From: Gloeotrichia echinulata CP02
Lineage (GTDB): Bacteria; Cyanobacteriota; Cyanobacteriia; Cyanobacteriales; Nostocaceae
DNA length: 64,000 bases
Reading direction: 5' to 3'
Assembly: GCA_038087035.1 (NCBI GenBank)
Contig: CP051187.1
Coordinates: 1,924,501-1,988,500 of the forward strand
This document shows, piece by piece, positions 25,113 through 35,047 of this stretch. The translations under genes were made by a program, and so were the position numbers. Numbering within the stretch: position 1 is the first letter of the stretch; each line of letters begins with the position of its first letter. Below the pieces are notes generated by a model. It was not told the DNA's origin and did not search any database. It was given only the letters and a program-made list of their open reading frames with translations.

Positions 25113-26264
25113 CTATACTGCTATACTATTCTTAACGCCTTCATTGCTGAATAAATCCTCAAAATCAGCCAGATATAGACTAGAAATCCGCTGATAACTA
25201 AATTCAGATGCTTTTTGGCTAGCTTTAATACTTATTTGATATCTCTTGGTAGAATTTAGAATCACTGATGCCATTACTGTTGCGAGATTTTGTGCAGCAT
25301 CTGGACTACGATGTTCAAAGAAATATCCAGTTTGCTCGTTCTCTATATAATCTTGGAAACAGGTTAAATCTGAAACAATTGGTACTAAACCAGTTGCCAT
25401 TGCTTCTAAAGGTGCAATGGGAAAAGCTTCACCTTTTTCAGCTAATGAAGGATAACAAAATAAATCAGCAGAGCGATATATTTCTACTAATTTATTGGGA
25501 TTAAAAATTGGTTCTATAAATTCCACATTTAATCCCTCAGCTTTCTGCTTTAGTTGATTAAAATAACCTTCACCACCACCACCTTGACTTCCTTTACTCG
25601 GTCCAATAATCCTCAATTTGACCGGAGAAATTTGCTGAGATAGGATGGAAAAAGCATCTATAAGCAGATGAATTCCTTTTTCTGGGTGAATTCTGCCTAC
25701 ATATAAAATTACTTTTTCTGATTTCTCTGTCCTAGGCTGTGTAGGTGGCGAAAAGATGCGAGTGTCAACAGGGTTAGGAATTAATCGCATACGTGGAATC
25801 GCATTAGGATACTGTTGTGCGATTCCCTGCCAAATTGACTGGGACAAAACTGTAAAACGGTCTGCACGAGCATACAAAGGGTATTGGCCTTTAGGAAACC
25901 GACCGACACTGACAACAATTTTGCCCACTTTAGAACGCAGTGGCGCAAACACAGGTAGCCAAAAATCGTTGATGACTAAAATGTCGGCAGACGGTAAGTT
26001 AGGAAAGGTTTGCAGAGCATAAGCTAAATCTTTCACCAAGTCGAGCCAGATGTTTGGACTTTGGGAAAAGCCACCGCGACGGATGTAGCTAACGCCATTG
26101 ATGATTTCTGTGGGGGGTTGTCCTGGATAGGAACGACACAAGATAGTTACTTGATGACCAGCCGCTGCAAATTCTTCTGCCAAACCCTGCCAAAGACGGT
26201 GATGGGACCCTCCTTGTAGAGTAGGAACAGGAAACCAAGGACCTGTAGCAATAGAAATAATCAA
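25113..26264 (-). CDS. Glycosyltransferase family 4
   Basis: 383 residues from TTG at 26264, supported by AAGGAGG seven bases upstream. GT-B fold: N-terminal glycine-rich loop LQGGSHHRLWQGLAEEFAAA (16-35) and C-terminal nucleotide-sugar domain with ILYVGRIHPEKGIHLLIDAF and the E-x7-E pair E279/E287 (GEAFPIAPLEAM). A GSQGGGGEG run near 225-233 is an unusual glycine insert in the donor-domain loop. Probably cytosolic or membrane-associated. Starts 12 bases after the stop of the upstream glycosyltransferase. Confidence 0.9.
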   Translation of the reverse strand: MIISIATGPWFPVPTLQGGSHHRLWQGLAEEFAAAGHQVTILCRSYPGQPPTEIINGVSYIRRGGFSQSPNIWLDLVKDLAYALQTFPNLPSADILVINDFWLPVFAPLRSKVGKIVVSVGRFPKGQYPLYARADRFTVLSQSIWQGIAQQYPNAIPRMRLIPNPVDTRIFSPPTQPRTEKSEKVILYVGRIHPEKGIHLLIDAFSILSQQISPVKLRIIGPSKGSQGGGGEGYFNQLKQKAEGLNVEFIEPIFNPNKLVEIYRSADLFCYPSLAEKGEAFPIAPLEAMATGLVPIVSDLTCFQDYIENEQTGYFFEHRSPDAAQNLATVMASVILNSTKRYQISIKASQKASEFSYQRISSLYLADFEDLFSNEGVKNSIAV

Positions 26265-26276
26265 TCTCCAACCTCC

Positions 26277-27488
26277 TTAAGCGCCATAAAACTGAACACA
26301 ACTAGGCGGTTCACCACCACTGAGAATCCAGTGATAAACACTTGCCATATCCTTGGCGATCGCATTCCAAGAGTATTTGGTGTCAACTAAATTTCTGCCT
26401 TTAACACCCATTGCTTGTCGCTCACTCCCAGACATCTCTATAGCATCTACCAAAGCATTTCTTAGTCCTTGCTGGTTATTCTCAATCCACCAACCGCAGC
26501 CATATGTTTCTAAATCCTGCCAAGGAGCGCCTTTAGTAGTAATCACAGGTACCCCATAAGCTAAAGATTCTGCAATTGCAATCCCAAAATTTTCTGAATG
26601 GGTTGGCAGAATAAATAAATCAGCATTACTTAGGGCAGAGGCTTTCTGCTCTCCAGATAGCATTCCCGTAAATGTCACTTGTGACTGCAATTGTAATGTT
26701 GCTGTTAGCTCTTCTAATTTGGCTTGATAGCCGATTAAGTCAGGTCCGGCAATTACCAAATGCCAGTCAGGAAATTGTTTTACTAGTGTTTTCCATACCA
26801 ATAGTAAGTTATCTAGACCTTTTTTTGGATGAATCCTAGATAGAAACAGTAGCCATTTTTTGGCAGTCAGTTCAGGAAATAGGCTACATAAAACCTCTCG
26901 ACTAGGTTGAGTATCAAGGTTAGGGATACTGACTCCATTGGGAATTACAGCGATAGGTTGACGAAAATTTAGCTGGCGAAGGGACTTAGCTTCTTCTTTT
27001 GAAGTTGCATGGAAGGCGATGGCTTTCTGGAGATTCTGTTGTTCATACAGAAACCATGCAGGTAGTTTTTTTAACCAACTATTCCTTAAAGACCAAGCCT
27101 CTAGCATCCCTCTAGGAGAAATCAACAATGGTAGATTATTTCTTGTGGCTGCTTGACGGGCATAAAGGTTAGGAAACATCCAAAGTCCGTGATTATGAAT
27201 TAAATCCAATTCTGTTGCTGCCAATTTTTGTAAAGCATGACTAGCGCTTGGCTGAAATCCCCGCAGATATTTTGCTAATTTTGTCGCCGTGTAGCTATGA
27301 AGATTGACATTTGTTGTAGAAACTTGTTTACCATGTCCTTGATAGTCAAGGGTAAATAAATGAGGGGAAATTCCCTGCACTGATAAAGCTTGTGCTAGGT
27401 TAGTTACTGAATAGGCTGGTCCGCCACTATTTTCATTAATATTGGCAACTACATGACAGACATATGCTTGCTGTAAAACTGTTTTCAT
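26277..27488 (-). CDS. Glycosyltransferase family 4
   Basis: 403 residues. N-terminal acceptor domain opens CHVVANINENSGGPAYSVTN; NHGLWMFPNLYARQAA (99-114) and ISPRGMLEAWSL are typical of a bacterial polysaccharide subgroup of GT4. The donor domain has LLFLSRIHPKKGLDNLL, VIAGPD and E299/E307 (SENFGIAIAESLA). Acceptor and donor are not predictable from sequence. Same strand and tight spacing with the next gene (12 bases). Confidence 0.9.
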   Translation of the reverse strand: MKTVLQQAYVCHVVANINENSGGPAYSVTNLAQALSVQGISPHLFTLDYQGHGKQVSTTNVNLHSYTATKLAKYLRGFQPSASHALQKLAATELDLIHNHGLWMFPNLYARQAATRNNLPLLISPRGMLEAWSLRNSWLKKLPAWFLYEQQNLQKAIAFHATSKEEAKSLRQLNFRQPIAVIPNGVSIPNLDTQPSREVLCSLFPELTAKKWLLFLSRIHPKKGLDNLLLVWKTLVKQFPDWHLVIAGPDLIGYQAKLEELTATLQLQSQVTFTGMLSGEQKASALSNADLFILPTHSENFGIAIAESLAYGVPVITTKGAPWQDLETYGCGWWIENNQQGLRNALVDAIEMSGSERQAMGVKGRNLVDTKYSWNAIAKDMASVYHWILSGGEPPSCVQFYGA

Positions 27489-27563
27489 TGCAGTTAATTT
27501 ATTTATTAAAATAATTTCTGACTAGGAAACACACTAGTTTTTTTATTACTAATTGCCGATAGA

Positions 27564-29357
27564 TTAGTTAGAAACTTTTTGCCACCAATACTGTAGTAAT
27601 GCCAGACTCCAACGACGATACCAATTTCCCAAATCTATATTTTCCGATGAATTTATCCCCTGAAAACATTCATGCCATTCATCTGTTATCCATTTTTGGA
27701 AAGGAAAAGAAAAACCTCGTTTTGGTCGGTTAGTCACCCAACTGGGTAATTCGGGAACCGATTCAATTAACAACTTTTTTTTCGGCATTAAGCGCAGGTT
27801 ACTGGGTATAGAAGCAATCGTTTCTACAAACACACGGTCTACAAGGGGTACTCGTAGTTCTAAGCCCCATGACATACTCATAACATCACTATCTCTTAAT
27901 AGCTGATTACGCATGTAGCCGCTAATTTCCAATAAACTAACTTCATCTTCAACAGAAGGTAGAGACATAACTTGATCATGGCGAAGACGTTGGGGTAAAT
28001 CCCGTTCTGGAAGGTATTGATGTGCTATTTGGCAAGCTTCTTGATGGGAGAATATCCCTCGAAAACTGCGGTAAGCAGCTTTCGAGTCTGGGGTATCTTG
28101 TAAGAAGTCTCCTATGCGTCTGATTTGGGGCTTTCTTGCCCAATGCTCTAATCCCATACCAATACCAATATTCAGCGGATAAAAGGCTTTAATTGTCCTA
28201 CTTAAGCGAACCATTTGGGGAATTTTATGAAAAGAGCCATAGCCTCCAAATAATTCATCTCCTCCTAATCCAGAAAGGACAACTTTTGTACCATCTTGAC
28301 GAGCTAATTGGGATACACAAAAAGTATTAAAGCCATCAACAGTTGGTTGGTCAATGGTTTCTAGGAATTTCGGAAATAATGATTGACCTACAGAAGAAGT
28401 AATTGTATATTCTGTATGCTCAGTATCAAAATGATGAGCAATTTTGCTGGCTATTTCTCCTTCATTCCATTCCGCTTCTTCAAAGCCTATTGAATAAGTT
28501 TTTAGTAACCCAGTTTGGGTTTGACGTGCTAAGGCGACCACTGTTGTGGAATCTATCCCGCCACTGAGAAACACACCTACTGGTACATCACTGACAAAAT
28601 GGTGTTGAATGGAATCAATCAGGGCAGAGCGCACTTTGTCGCGGGCTTGTTCCAATGTAATTGATTCTGGCGTAAAATCAATTTGCCAATATTGTTTTTG
28701 CGTCAGTTGACCAGCCTGCCAATGCAGATAGTGACCAGCATTTAAGCAGTAAACTCCCTCGATTAAAGTATTTGGCTCCGCAACTGAACCACTAATCAGA
28801 TAACCATATAATCCCTCCATGCTCAAATTAACAGCAGGTAAGCTGGAGGCAAGCAGCGCTCTTAATTCTGAGGCAAATATTAACGTTGCACCAGATTGCC
28901 AATAATAGAGTGGCTTAATACCTAGAGGATCACGAGCTAAAAAACAAGTTTTCTCAAAATCATCCCAAATTGCAAAGGCAAACATGCCACGTAAATACTG
29001 TACACAATCACTACCCCACCTTTGGTATAACTTCAGAATTACTTCTGTATCTGTTTGCGAATTAAATTTTTCTCCTTGAGTAATTAAATCCCGTCGCAGT
29101 TGTTGAAAGTTATAGATTTCACCGTTGAAAGTAATCCAGTATCGCCCATCAGAAGTAGACATAGGCTGATGTCCAGCACTACTGAGGTCGAGAATTGACA
29201 ACCGCGTATGGGTAAAAGCAGCTTGTTTTTCTTGGGCAATAAAAATACCAGCATCATCTGGTCCACGGTGATGCAAAGCAACTTGCATCCGCCGTATAAT
29301 TTGTTCTAATTTATCCTGATACTGATGGACTGTAAGAATTCCAGCAATGCCACACAT
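27564..29357 (-). CDS. Asparagine synthase (glutamine-hydrolysing)-type amidotransferase
   Basis: 597 residues. Class II glutaminase domain with nucleophile Cys2 (MCGIAGIL) and RGPDDAGIF, TFNGEIYNFQ; synthetase domain with the PP-loop SGGIDS at 265-270 and LSGLGGDELFGGYGSFHK. Classic role: ATP-dependent transfer of glutamine ammonia to aspartate. In polysaccharide loci, asnB-like genes often amidate uronic acids instead (as proposed for WbpS in Pseudomonas). With an oxidoreductase and aminotransferases upstream, that role is plausible here, but free asparagine synthesis cannot be ruled out. Confidence 0.92.
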   Translation of the reverse strand: MCGIAGILTVHQYQDKLEQIIRRMQVALHHRGPDDAGIFIAQEKQAAFTHTRLSILDLSSAGHQPMSTSDGRYWITFNGEIYNFQQLRRDLITQGEKFNSQTDTEVILKLYQRWGSDCVQYLRGMFAFAIWDDFEKTCFLARDPLGIKPLYYWQSGATLIFASELRALLASSLPAVNLSMEGLYGYLISGSVAEPNTLIEGVYCLNAGHYLHWQAGQLTQKQYWQIDFTPESITLEQARDKVRSALIDSIQHHFVSDVPVGVFLSGGIDSTTVVALARQTQTGLLKTYSIGFEEAEWNEGEIASKIAHHFDTEHTEYTITSSVGQSLFPKFLETIDQPTVDGFNTFCVSQLARQDGTKVVLSGLGGDELFGGYGSFHKIPQMVRLSRTIKAFYPLNIGIGMGLEHWARKPQIRRIGDFLQDTPDSKAAYRSFRGIFSHQEACQIAHQYLPERDLPQRLRHDQVMSLPSVEDEVSLLEISGYMRNQLLRDSDVMSMSWGLELRVPLVDRVFVETIASIPSNLRLMPKKKLLIESVPELPSWVTNRPKRGFSFPFQKWITDEWHECFQGINSSENIDLGNWYRRWSLALLQYWWQKVSN

Positions 29358-29685
29358 ATTATCCGAATTTCTATTGTTAGTTGTGAAACAATAGTAACTT
29401 AAAAAGCTTAGAGGATGTTTGAAGAATATCCAAAGTTTATTTTTCTACTCTACCCCCATACGGTGTAGAAATAGAACTTTAAAGTCCCAATTTTCAATGG
29501 GATCTACTTGGTTACTTTGCTTTCTAAAGGTATAGCAAGTACCCTGTTTATAGGTGTCTGTGGAAAAATTTTATTACTTTGAATACTTACCAAATATCCG
29601 CTAAGAGTCGATATATCTATGTTTTGTCCAATCCAACAGTTGTCAGAACACAAATCTAGAAAATTTGATTTTTTTGGTCTATTCT
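29358..29685. other. Intergenic region within the glycan locus
   Basis: 328 bases, AT-rich, no gene. GAGGATGTTTGAAGA near 29412 resembles a dispersed GGATGTTTGAAAAGT sequence also seen at 40210. The gap is among the longest inside the locus, so a separate promoter for asnB and downstream genes may lie here. Confidence 0.4.
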
Positions 29686-30840
29686 TCAGTTATATAAATG
29701 TGTTTCCAAATGTTGATTTAGCGTTGATTGGAACTGTTCAAATCCAAATACATTCATCACTAAATCCCGCAATGACTCTGGCTGATACATCAAAGAGTTG
29801 GGATACTTCTTAATCAGAATTTCGGTCAGTGTTTGTGCCAGTGCTTGGACATCATCAGGGTTGACAAGTGCCCCTAATTTACCATGACAGAGGGCATCTA
29901 TTGCCCCATCTTGATTCCCTCCTAAAACAGCTTTGCCACAGGCTAATGCTTCTAAATAAACAATACCAAAGCCTTCGGCCTTACTCGGCATAGCAAAAAC
30001 ATCGCAGAGATTATAGTAATCACAGAGCTTTTCATCAGGTACAAACCCAGCTAAGGTGACACAATCTTGTAGTTTTAGTTCAGCAATTAGCTGCTCAATT
30101 CGGGGTTGATCACCTCCTTGTCCGACAATAATATAGTGAACGTTAGGAATAAATTGACGAATTTGGGGCATGGCTCTGATAATTTGGTCATACCCCTTGT
30201 ATCGCTCCATTCCTGCTAATCGTCCAACAGTTAAGATCACAGGTTGTTCTGGTTTGAGTCTATATTGCTTGAGCAAATAATCAGGTTTTGGTGCGATCGC
30301 AAAGCGAGAAGCATCAAAGGTGTTGGGTAGGAGGGTGACTTTTTTGGGGTCGAGGTTTTGTTGCTGTAATAGGCGATCGCGTGTGTAGCTGCTGACGGCT
30401 AAAATTAAGTCTGCCTCCATCAGAGCTGTGATCAAAGCTGTGCTTTTAATATTCCAGGCTTCTATCCCATGAGCAACTACCCAGTAACGGATACCCGTTA
30501 AACGTTTGAGTAGCAGGGACGCCAGGGCAAAATTTAGATGCGTTGCTAGCACTAAGTCTGGTTTGTGTATCAGACCCTGGCCAATGATTTGGGCTGCAAA
30601 AAAGAGTGTGCGGACTTTGAGTGGTAAACGACCTGCAAAGTGAAATCGAGTTTGGGGTAAATAGGGGTTGCTGGGCGAGGTCTGAACGTCATGTTTGATA
30701 AACACATCATACTGACTGTCAGAATAAATATTTTGTAAAGCTTGAATAAAAAATGCTGAGTAGGTTTGGATACCACCATTAAAACTAAACAGGTGGGGTG
30801 TCCAGACATGTAAATGCTTGGATTTTGCTTGATTTGACAT
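29686..30840 (-). CDS. Glycosyltransferase family 4
   Basis: 384 residues. N-terminal domain WTPHLFSFNGGIQTYSAFFI; donor domain ILTVGRLAGMERYKGYDQII (202-221) with VGQGGDQPRIEQLI and the E289/E297 pair (AEGFGIVYLEALACG). ATG at 30840 lies inside the 3' end of the upstream glycosyltransferase, a 56-base overlap, so the two are almost certainly translationally coupled. Donor and acceptor unknown. Confidence 0.92.
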   Translation of the reverse strand: MSNQAKSKHLHVWTPHLFSFNGGIQTYSAFFIQALQNIYSDSQYDVFIKHDVQTSPSNPYLPQTRFHFAGRLPLKVRTLFFAAQIIGQGLIHKPDLVLATHLNFALASLLLKRLTGIRYWVVAHGIEAWNIKSTALITALMEADLILAVSSYTRDRLLQQQNLDPKKVTLLPNTFDASRFAIAPKPDYLLKQYRLKPEQPVILTVGRLAGMERYKGYDQIIRAMPQIRQFIPNVHYIIVGQGGDQPRIEQLIAELKLQDCVTLAGFVPDEKLCDYYNLCDVFAMPSKAEGFGIVYLEALACGKAVLGGNQDGAIDALCHGKLGALVNPDDVQALAQTLTEILIKKYPNSLMYQPESLRDLVMNVFGFEQFQSTLNQHLETHLYN

Positions 30841-31999
30841 ATTCGAGAGCGTGAATTAAACCCTGAGTCGCTTGAGTGTAACTATATTTGGAAACAATAC
30901 CACGGCTGTTCTCTCCCCACGTTCGCAAGCGTTGACGGTCTGATAATGCTTGCTGTAGGCTATTAGCTAAGGCAGGTACATCACCAGCGGCAAAAATTAA
31001 ACCATTTTGATAATTATGAATTAAGTCTTGGGCACAACCCACATGGTTGCTGACAATGACTGGACGACCCAAACACATTGCTTCATTAATAGCCAGTCCC
31101 CAAGTTTCTCCACTACCGTAGCTGGGTAAAACAAATAAATCAGCAGCTGCGTAAGTACGGGGCATTAATGTTTGGTTTTGAAAAGGAGCAAAGTGAATAT
31201 TTGGGTATCCTGCTGCTGTTTTTTTTAGTTCTTTCTCTAATGGACCAGCACCTACAAATAACAGAGATACCTGAGAAATATTTGCTAACAAGAAAGCATT
31301 GAGCAAGTCCAAAGGACGTTTTTTCTCTTCGAGTTTACCTGCGAACAGAATTACTGCATGATCACAGGGAATCCCCAAACCTTGTTTCCATAGGAATGCC
31401 TGCTGATGAACTGTATCAGCTTCAGCCAAGAAGCGATTATTATCTACTGTATGGGGAGAAAAAAACAGACGCTCATCGGCAACATGATGATAGCGGAAAT
31501 AATCATAGTTGGCTTTACCAACATAAAGGAAAGCCGCAAAGCGACGATATAGTTGGCTAATAACTTGCTGTCTTGCCCAAGATTTTACACCATTAGACGC
31601 TAGCAATCGATGAGAATCTCCACGGAATAACAACGGAGTTTTACCTGTATTCCATCTCCACAAAAAACGATAGATACTGGCATAGTTATAAATCATCAAC
31701 AACACTGCTTCCGGGTTAAAATCTTGAATTTGTGAGACTAGCGATGGATTTTGTAAACCCCAAAAGTGATGAGTCCCAGGATGAGAACTGATATTAGGAA
31801 CAAATTCATAATCATACCCACTCAGTAATGGGATATCCCATTGGATCTCCTGCTGGAAACCTACATCGATCTGCTTTGAAACACCGAAATCCCACAAATA
31901 AAAAACTTTCACAGCTAAACCTGCTGTGTTAGCCAGATAACTAAACCAAGGAGAATAATATTGAATTGGATGGGATATAACAATCGCCAGTTTTTTCAT
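30785..31999 (-). CDS. Glycosyltransferase family 4
   Basis: 404 residues. Opens KLAIVISHPIQYYSPWFSYL, a start typical of one exopolysaccharide GT4 subgroup. Donor domain: VILFAGKLEEKKRPLDLLNA (216-235), LLFVGAGPLEKEL and E298/E306 (SGETWGLAINEAM). Single tryptophan-rich segment FLWRWNTGKTPLLFRGDSHR in the acceptor half. Overlaps the following gene by 56 bases; a 161-bp gap separates it from the Wzy-like gene upstream. Confidence 0.92.
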   Translation of the reverse strand: MKKLAIVISHPIQYYSPWFSYLANTAGLAVKVFYLWDFGVSKQIDVGFQQEIQWDIPLLSGYDYEFVPNISSHPGTHHFWGLQNPSLVSQIQDFNPEAVLLMIYNYASIYRFLWRWNTGKTPLLFRGDSHRLLASNGVKSWARQQVISQLYRRFAAFLYVGKANYDYFRYHHVADERLFFSPHTVDNNRFLAEADTVHQQAFLWKQGLGIPCDHAVILFAGKLEEKKRPLDLLNAFLLANISQVSLLFVGAGPLEKELKKTAAGYPNIHFAPFQNQTLMPRTYAAADLFVLPSYGSGETWGLAINEAMCLGRPVIVSNHVGCAQDLIHNYQNGLIFAAGDVPALANSLQQALSDRQRLRTWGENSRGIVSKYSYTQATQGLIHALEYVKSSKIQAFTCLDTPPV

Positions 32000-32160
32000 G
32001 GGCTAACTGAACTTGTTTTTCATGAGTAATCAGGAAAGTCCTAGAAATAAACCAAATAAATTAGCAAATCTTATGACCTGGGTAATCTTGCCTTTGGTTA
32101 GGGGCAGGTGAGACTCCCACCCCACAATAAATAGTTGAATATTTTTTAATTGAGAAGTCC

Positions 32161-33648
32161 CTAAACTGGAAATTTTGGTATTTTATGGTTCTTCATTAAG
32201 ACTACCACAATCCCCAACAGCACCATACTGGATTGAAATAAAGCAGAAACGTATACTCCAGCACTATACTCAGTCTGAAAAGAAAACGCCAATAATAGCA
32301 CAGCAAACAGTGATTGGGCTGAAAGAATCGGTGCATTCATCGACCAACGAGTGACTTTTCCGTATAAGGTTCCTAAAATTATGCCCAGTCCAGCACAGCC
32401 GAAAATACCAAAATTCGCATAAGATTCAGCCAGCAACCCCCAACCAATCGTCGTGCCATAAGTATTTTCACGTTTCTGCAATCCATAGTGAATGCTCAAG
32501 ATATAAGTGCCTTCATGACTGCGAATTTTATTGGAATTAAGGAAACGGGGAATCAATAGCTGTGGTATAATAGCGTAAGTTTCTCCATATAAATAGGGAA
32601 TTGGTTGCGGGCTTTTCTTCTGAGCTAAAAGGAGCATCTGAATTACACTGGAACGTTCTACAAAAGATGGACTTTTTTCTGACTTGGATGATGTATATGT
32701 CTCATCTTTCTTTTGCATCTTTTCTAAACTGTAACCAATCCATTCCCTATACCAGTCTCCATACTGCCAAGGTTGAACTATCGCTGGTTTTTTTGCTTCA
32801 AACCAATACTTGACACGCATCTCGCCCTTGCCTTGTTGCAAAAAAGATAGGCAGACAGCAACAATTAAAATCGCCAAAATTGGTACTCTTTTACGACCAA
32901 TAATAAAGGCAGATGTAGATACCATAAAAGTAGAAGCAGCGCCTACAAGTAGTAAACCAACTGAATCTGCTAGCATGTAGGCAATCAGGAAAATTAAAAA
33001 TAATCGTGACTGAGTTTTTGATAAAGTCCGGTTACCTAACTGATATGTCAACACAAAGCTAGCCAGGACAGTTAGTCCTAAAACAGCGCCACGAACAGCA
33101 GCAAATATACCTCCGTCTAGTAATAGCCATCCTCCGTTTTTAGACACATTGAAAATAACGGCTAGCGCCATAATTAATAAGAAAAATAAATTCCCCTTTT
33201 TACCGTTTAATGCCCGATAATGTTTGGGCAAAGGAGGAGGAAATTTAACCAATCGAAACCAAACTAAAGTCCCTAAGCCTAACAATCCACCAACAGTGAG
33301 GCTAGCAAATAAATGACTGTTAGGAGAATAAATCACTACTGACGTATGATTAGTCACCAAGGGTAAGGCATGAGTCCAAGTGTATGTGAGAGCAAACAAA
33401 GGAAAAATAGGCATTCCCAATGCTCGACCAGAACACCAAAGATAGCTGGGCATAAGTGCTGCCACAGTTATTAAGATTGCTGCCAATTTAGTGATTACCG
33501 AACTAGTCTCAGCCCGAAATTCATATACCAATAACGCCACAGCAATTAGCCAAAATACTTTCAGCAGATGTCGCTGTTGATATCGTTCAACGACGGGTAG
33601 CAAAGCTAATGACTGGTAAGTGCTTGGGTAAGACTGATTCATGGTCAT
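32161..33648 (-). CDS. Wzy-like O-antigen/exopolysaccharide polymerase or ligase
   Basis: 495 residues with about ten or eleven hydrophobic segments and no N-terminal signal. Features: a long periplasm-facing loop around 290-395 containing YREWIGYSLEKMQKKDETYT, ERSSVIQMLLLAQ and a PQLLIPRFLNSNKIRSHEGT block, followed by GWGLLAESYANFGIFGCAGL. The long polar loop between late helices and the IPRF element are characteristic of Wzy/WaaL-type proteins that join lipid-linked glycans. No Wzx flippase is in the window, and an ABC exporter is, so it may act as a ligase or in a second pathway. ATG overlaps the upstream stop (ATGA). Confidence 0.7.
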   Translation of the reverse strand: MTMNQSYPSTYQSLALLPVVERYQQRHLLKVFWLIAVALLVYEFRAETSSVITKLAAILITVAALMPSYLWCSGRALGMPIFPLFALTYTWTHALPLVTNHTSVVIYSPNSHLFASLTVGGLLGLGTLVWFRLVKFPPPLPKHYRALNGKKGNLFFLLIMALAVIFNVSKNGGWLLLDGGIFAAVRGAVLGLTVLASFVLTYQLGNRTLSKTQSRLFLIFLIAYMLADSVGLLLVGAASTFMVSTSAFIIGRKRVPILAILIVAVCLSFLQQGKGEMRVKYWFEAKKPAIVQPWQYGDWYREWIGYSLEKMQKKDETYTSSKSEKSPSFVERSSVIQMLLLAQKKSPQPIPYLYGETYAIIPQLLIPRFLNSNKIRSHEGTYILSIHYGLQKRENTYGTTIGWGLLAESYANFGIFGCAGLGIILGTLYGKVTRWSMNAPILSAQSLFAVLLLAFSFQTEYSAGVYVSALFQSSMVLLGIVVVLMKNHKIPKFPV

Positions 33649-34967
33649 TTACTCTTATCAGAAGTAGCAAGACACTGATCAAAAATATGGCATTGCTTCC
33701 TGGTCATTTCTCTTGCTGTGTAAGGTTTAAAGGCTGACCAGTTCGTTTTTGGTATAAATTGTTTTGGTATAGAAAGCAATCTGTGAATAGCAGTAATTAC
33801 ATCACCGAGCAAGTCATCTGGTTGGTTGTTGGAGCTAAAAGTTACAGATTCCCCAGCTTGACAGCGGTTGAGAATATCAACCACAGAACTCTGACAATGG
33901 AAAATCGCAAATATGGGTTTGCGAGCTAGAACGCAGGGGTAAAGTTTGGAAGCTGTATAACTAGAGTCATTGGAACCAATCAGGAGGATAGCATCACTGT
34001 CCGTGAGGACTTTTAGTGCTTCAAAGTAGGAAATGCGAACGGGATATTCGGTCACTAAATCACCAACACCAAGCTCTTGAGCAATTGGTTCTACTGTTTT
34101 GACAGCTAATTCTTTCGGCGCATAGCTGGTGCCAACAAAGTGTAACCGAATTGATTGCCATGCGTCGGGATTTTGACGGCGATCGCACTGAATACCCAAA
34201 AATAAGGCCCGCAACGCTAGGGCCATATCATCACCACCTCGACCTACGTAAACCCAGTGACGCTTACCATCATCAGGATTAAATATTGTTTGCTGAACCG
34301 GAAGTGAGGGGAGTGCTTCAAAATCTGCCTCTGGGGCACCAAAGGGTAGAACCGTAAACTGATCCGGGCGCAAGTGAGGATATCGCTGTTGTAGGATTTG
34401 CGGATAGCCTGGTGACACACTAATCACATGACTAACTGCCCCTAGGGCAACAGGTTCTAGTAGTTTAGCTTGCAGTTGAGAAAACCCATACTTCAAACTA
34501 CCACCTGGAGGCGTTGCATGACTTGATTTTTGGTAGTAATCACTGAGCCAGGGATCTTGGAAGTCTAAAATGTAAGGAATACCAAAACGACGATACCAAA
34601 TCCGCCCAAGCACCATCGAGATAAATATAGTTGTGGAAAAATATACCAAATCAAACTTTTGCTGTTGCAGAAGACGATTTCCCGCCCTGAGTAGCTGAGG
34701 AAAACATCGCAGACCCAGGCTACCCATACCAATTTTTCGAGTCTGTTGGATCGATAATGCTCCTGTACGTGTGACTGGGATATGCTGGGGAACTGTTTTT
34801 GCTAACAGTGGATCGTGAACTCCTTCCACTTCATCTGGTCGCACCGTCAGAATATGAGATTCCCAGCCAAATTCTTCCAAATAAGGCAAAGACATTCTCA
34901 CCCTTTGGTGATCGGGGGCGTTAATTGGTGGGAAGTGGGGACTGATAATGAGAACTCGATGATTCAT
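33645..34967 (-). CDS. GT-B type glycosyltransferase (GT4-like)
   Basis: 440 residues from ATG at 34967; the in-frame TTG at 34982 is not needed. N-terminal MNHRVLIISPHFPPINAPDH and PYILDFQDPWLSDYYQKS are typical of a GT4-related group in exopolysaccharide loci. The donor half has HWVYVGRGGDDMALALRALF, then DSDAILLIGSNDSSYTASKL; the usual E-x7-E is not clear, so it belongs to a divergent branch. Stop overlaps the start of the Wzy-like gene by four bases. Confidence 0.8.
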   Translation of the reverse strand: MNHRVLIISPHFPPINAPDHQRVRMSLPYLEEFGWESHILTVRPDEVEGVHDPLLAKTVPQHIPVTRTGALSIQQTRKIGMGSLGLRCFPQLLRAGNRLLQQQKFDLVYFSTTIFISMVLGRIWYRRFGIPYILDFQDPWLSDYYQKSSHATPPGGSLKYGFSQLQAKLLEPVALGAVSHVISVSPGYPQILQQRYPHLRPDQFTVLPFGAPEADFEALPSLPVQQTIFNPDDGKRHWVYVGRGGDDMALALRALFLGIQCDRRQNPDAWQSIRLHFVGTSYAPKELAVKTVEPIAQELGVGDLVTEYPVRISYFEALKVLTDSDAILLIGSNDSSYTASKLYPCVLARKPIFAIFHCQSSVVDILNRCQAGESVTFSSNNQPDDLLGDVITAIHRLLSIPKQFIPKTNWSAFKPYTAREMTRKQCHIFDQCLATSDKSK

Positions 34968-35047
34968 TATTTCAAGTATCAAGCGAATATAATTCGCGCC
35001 TACACAGAAATATTACGCTGGCAATGGCTAACAAAAAAGTTGAATGT

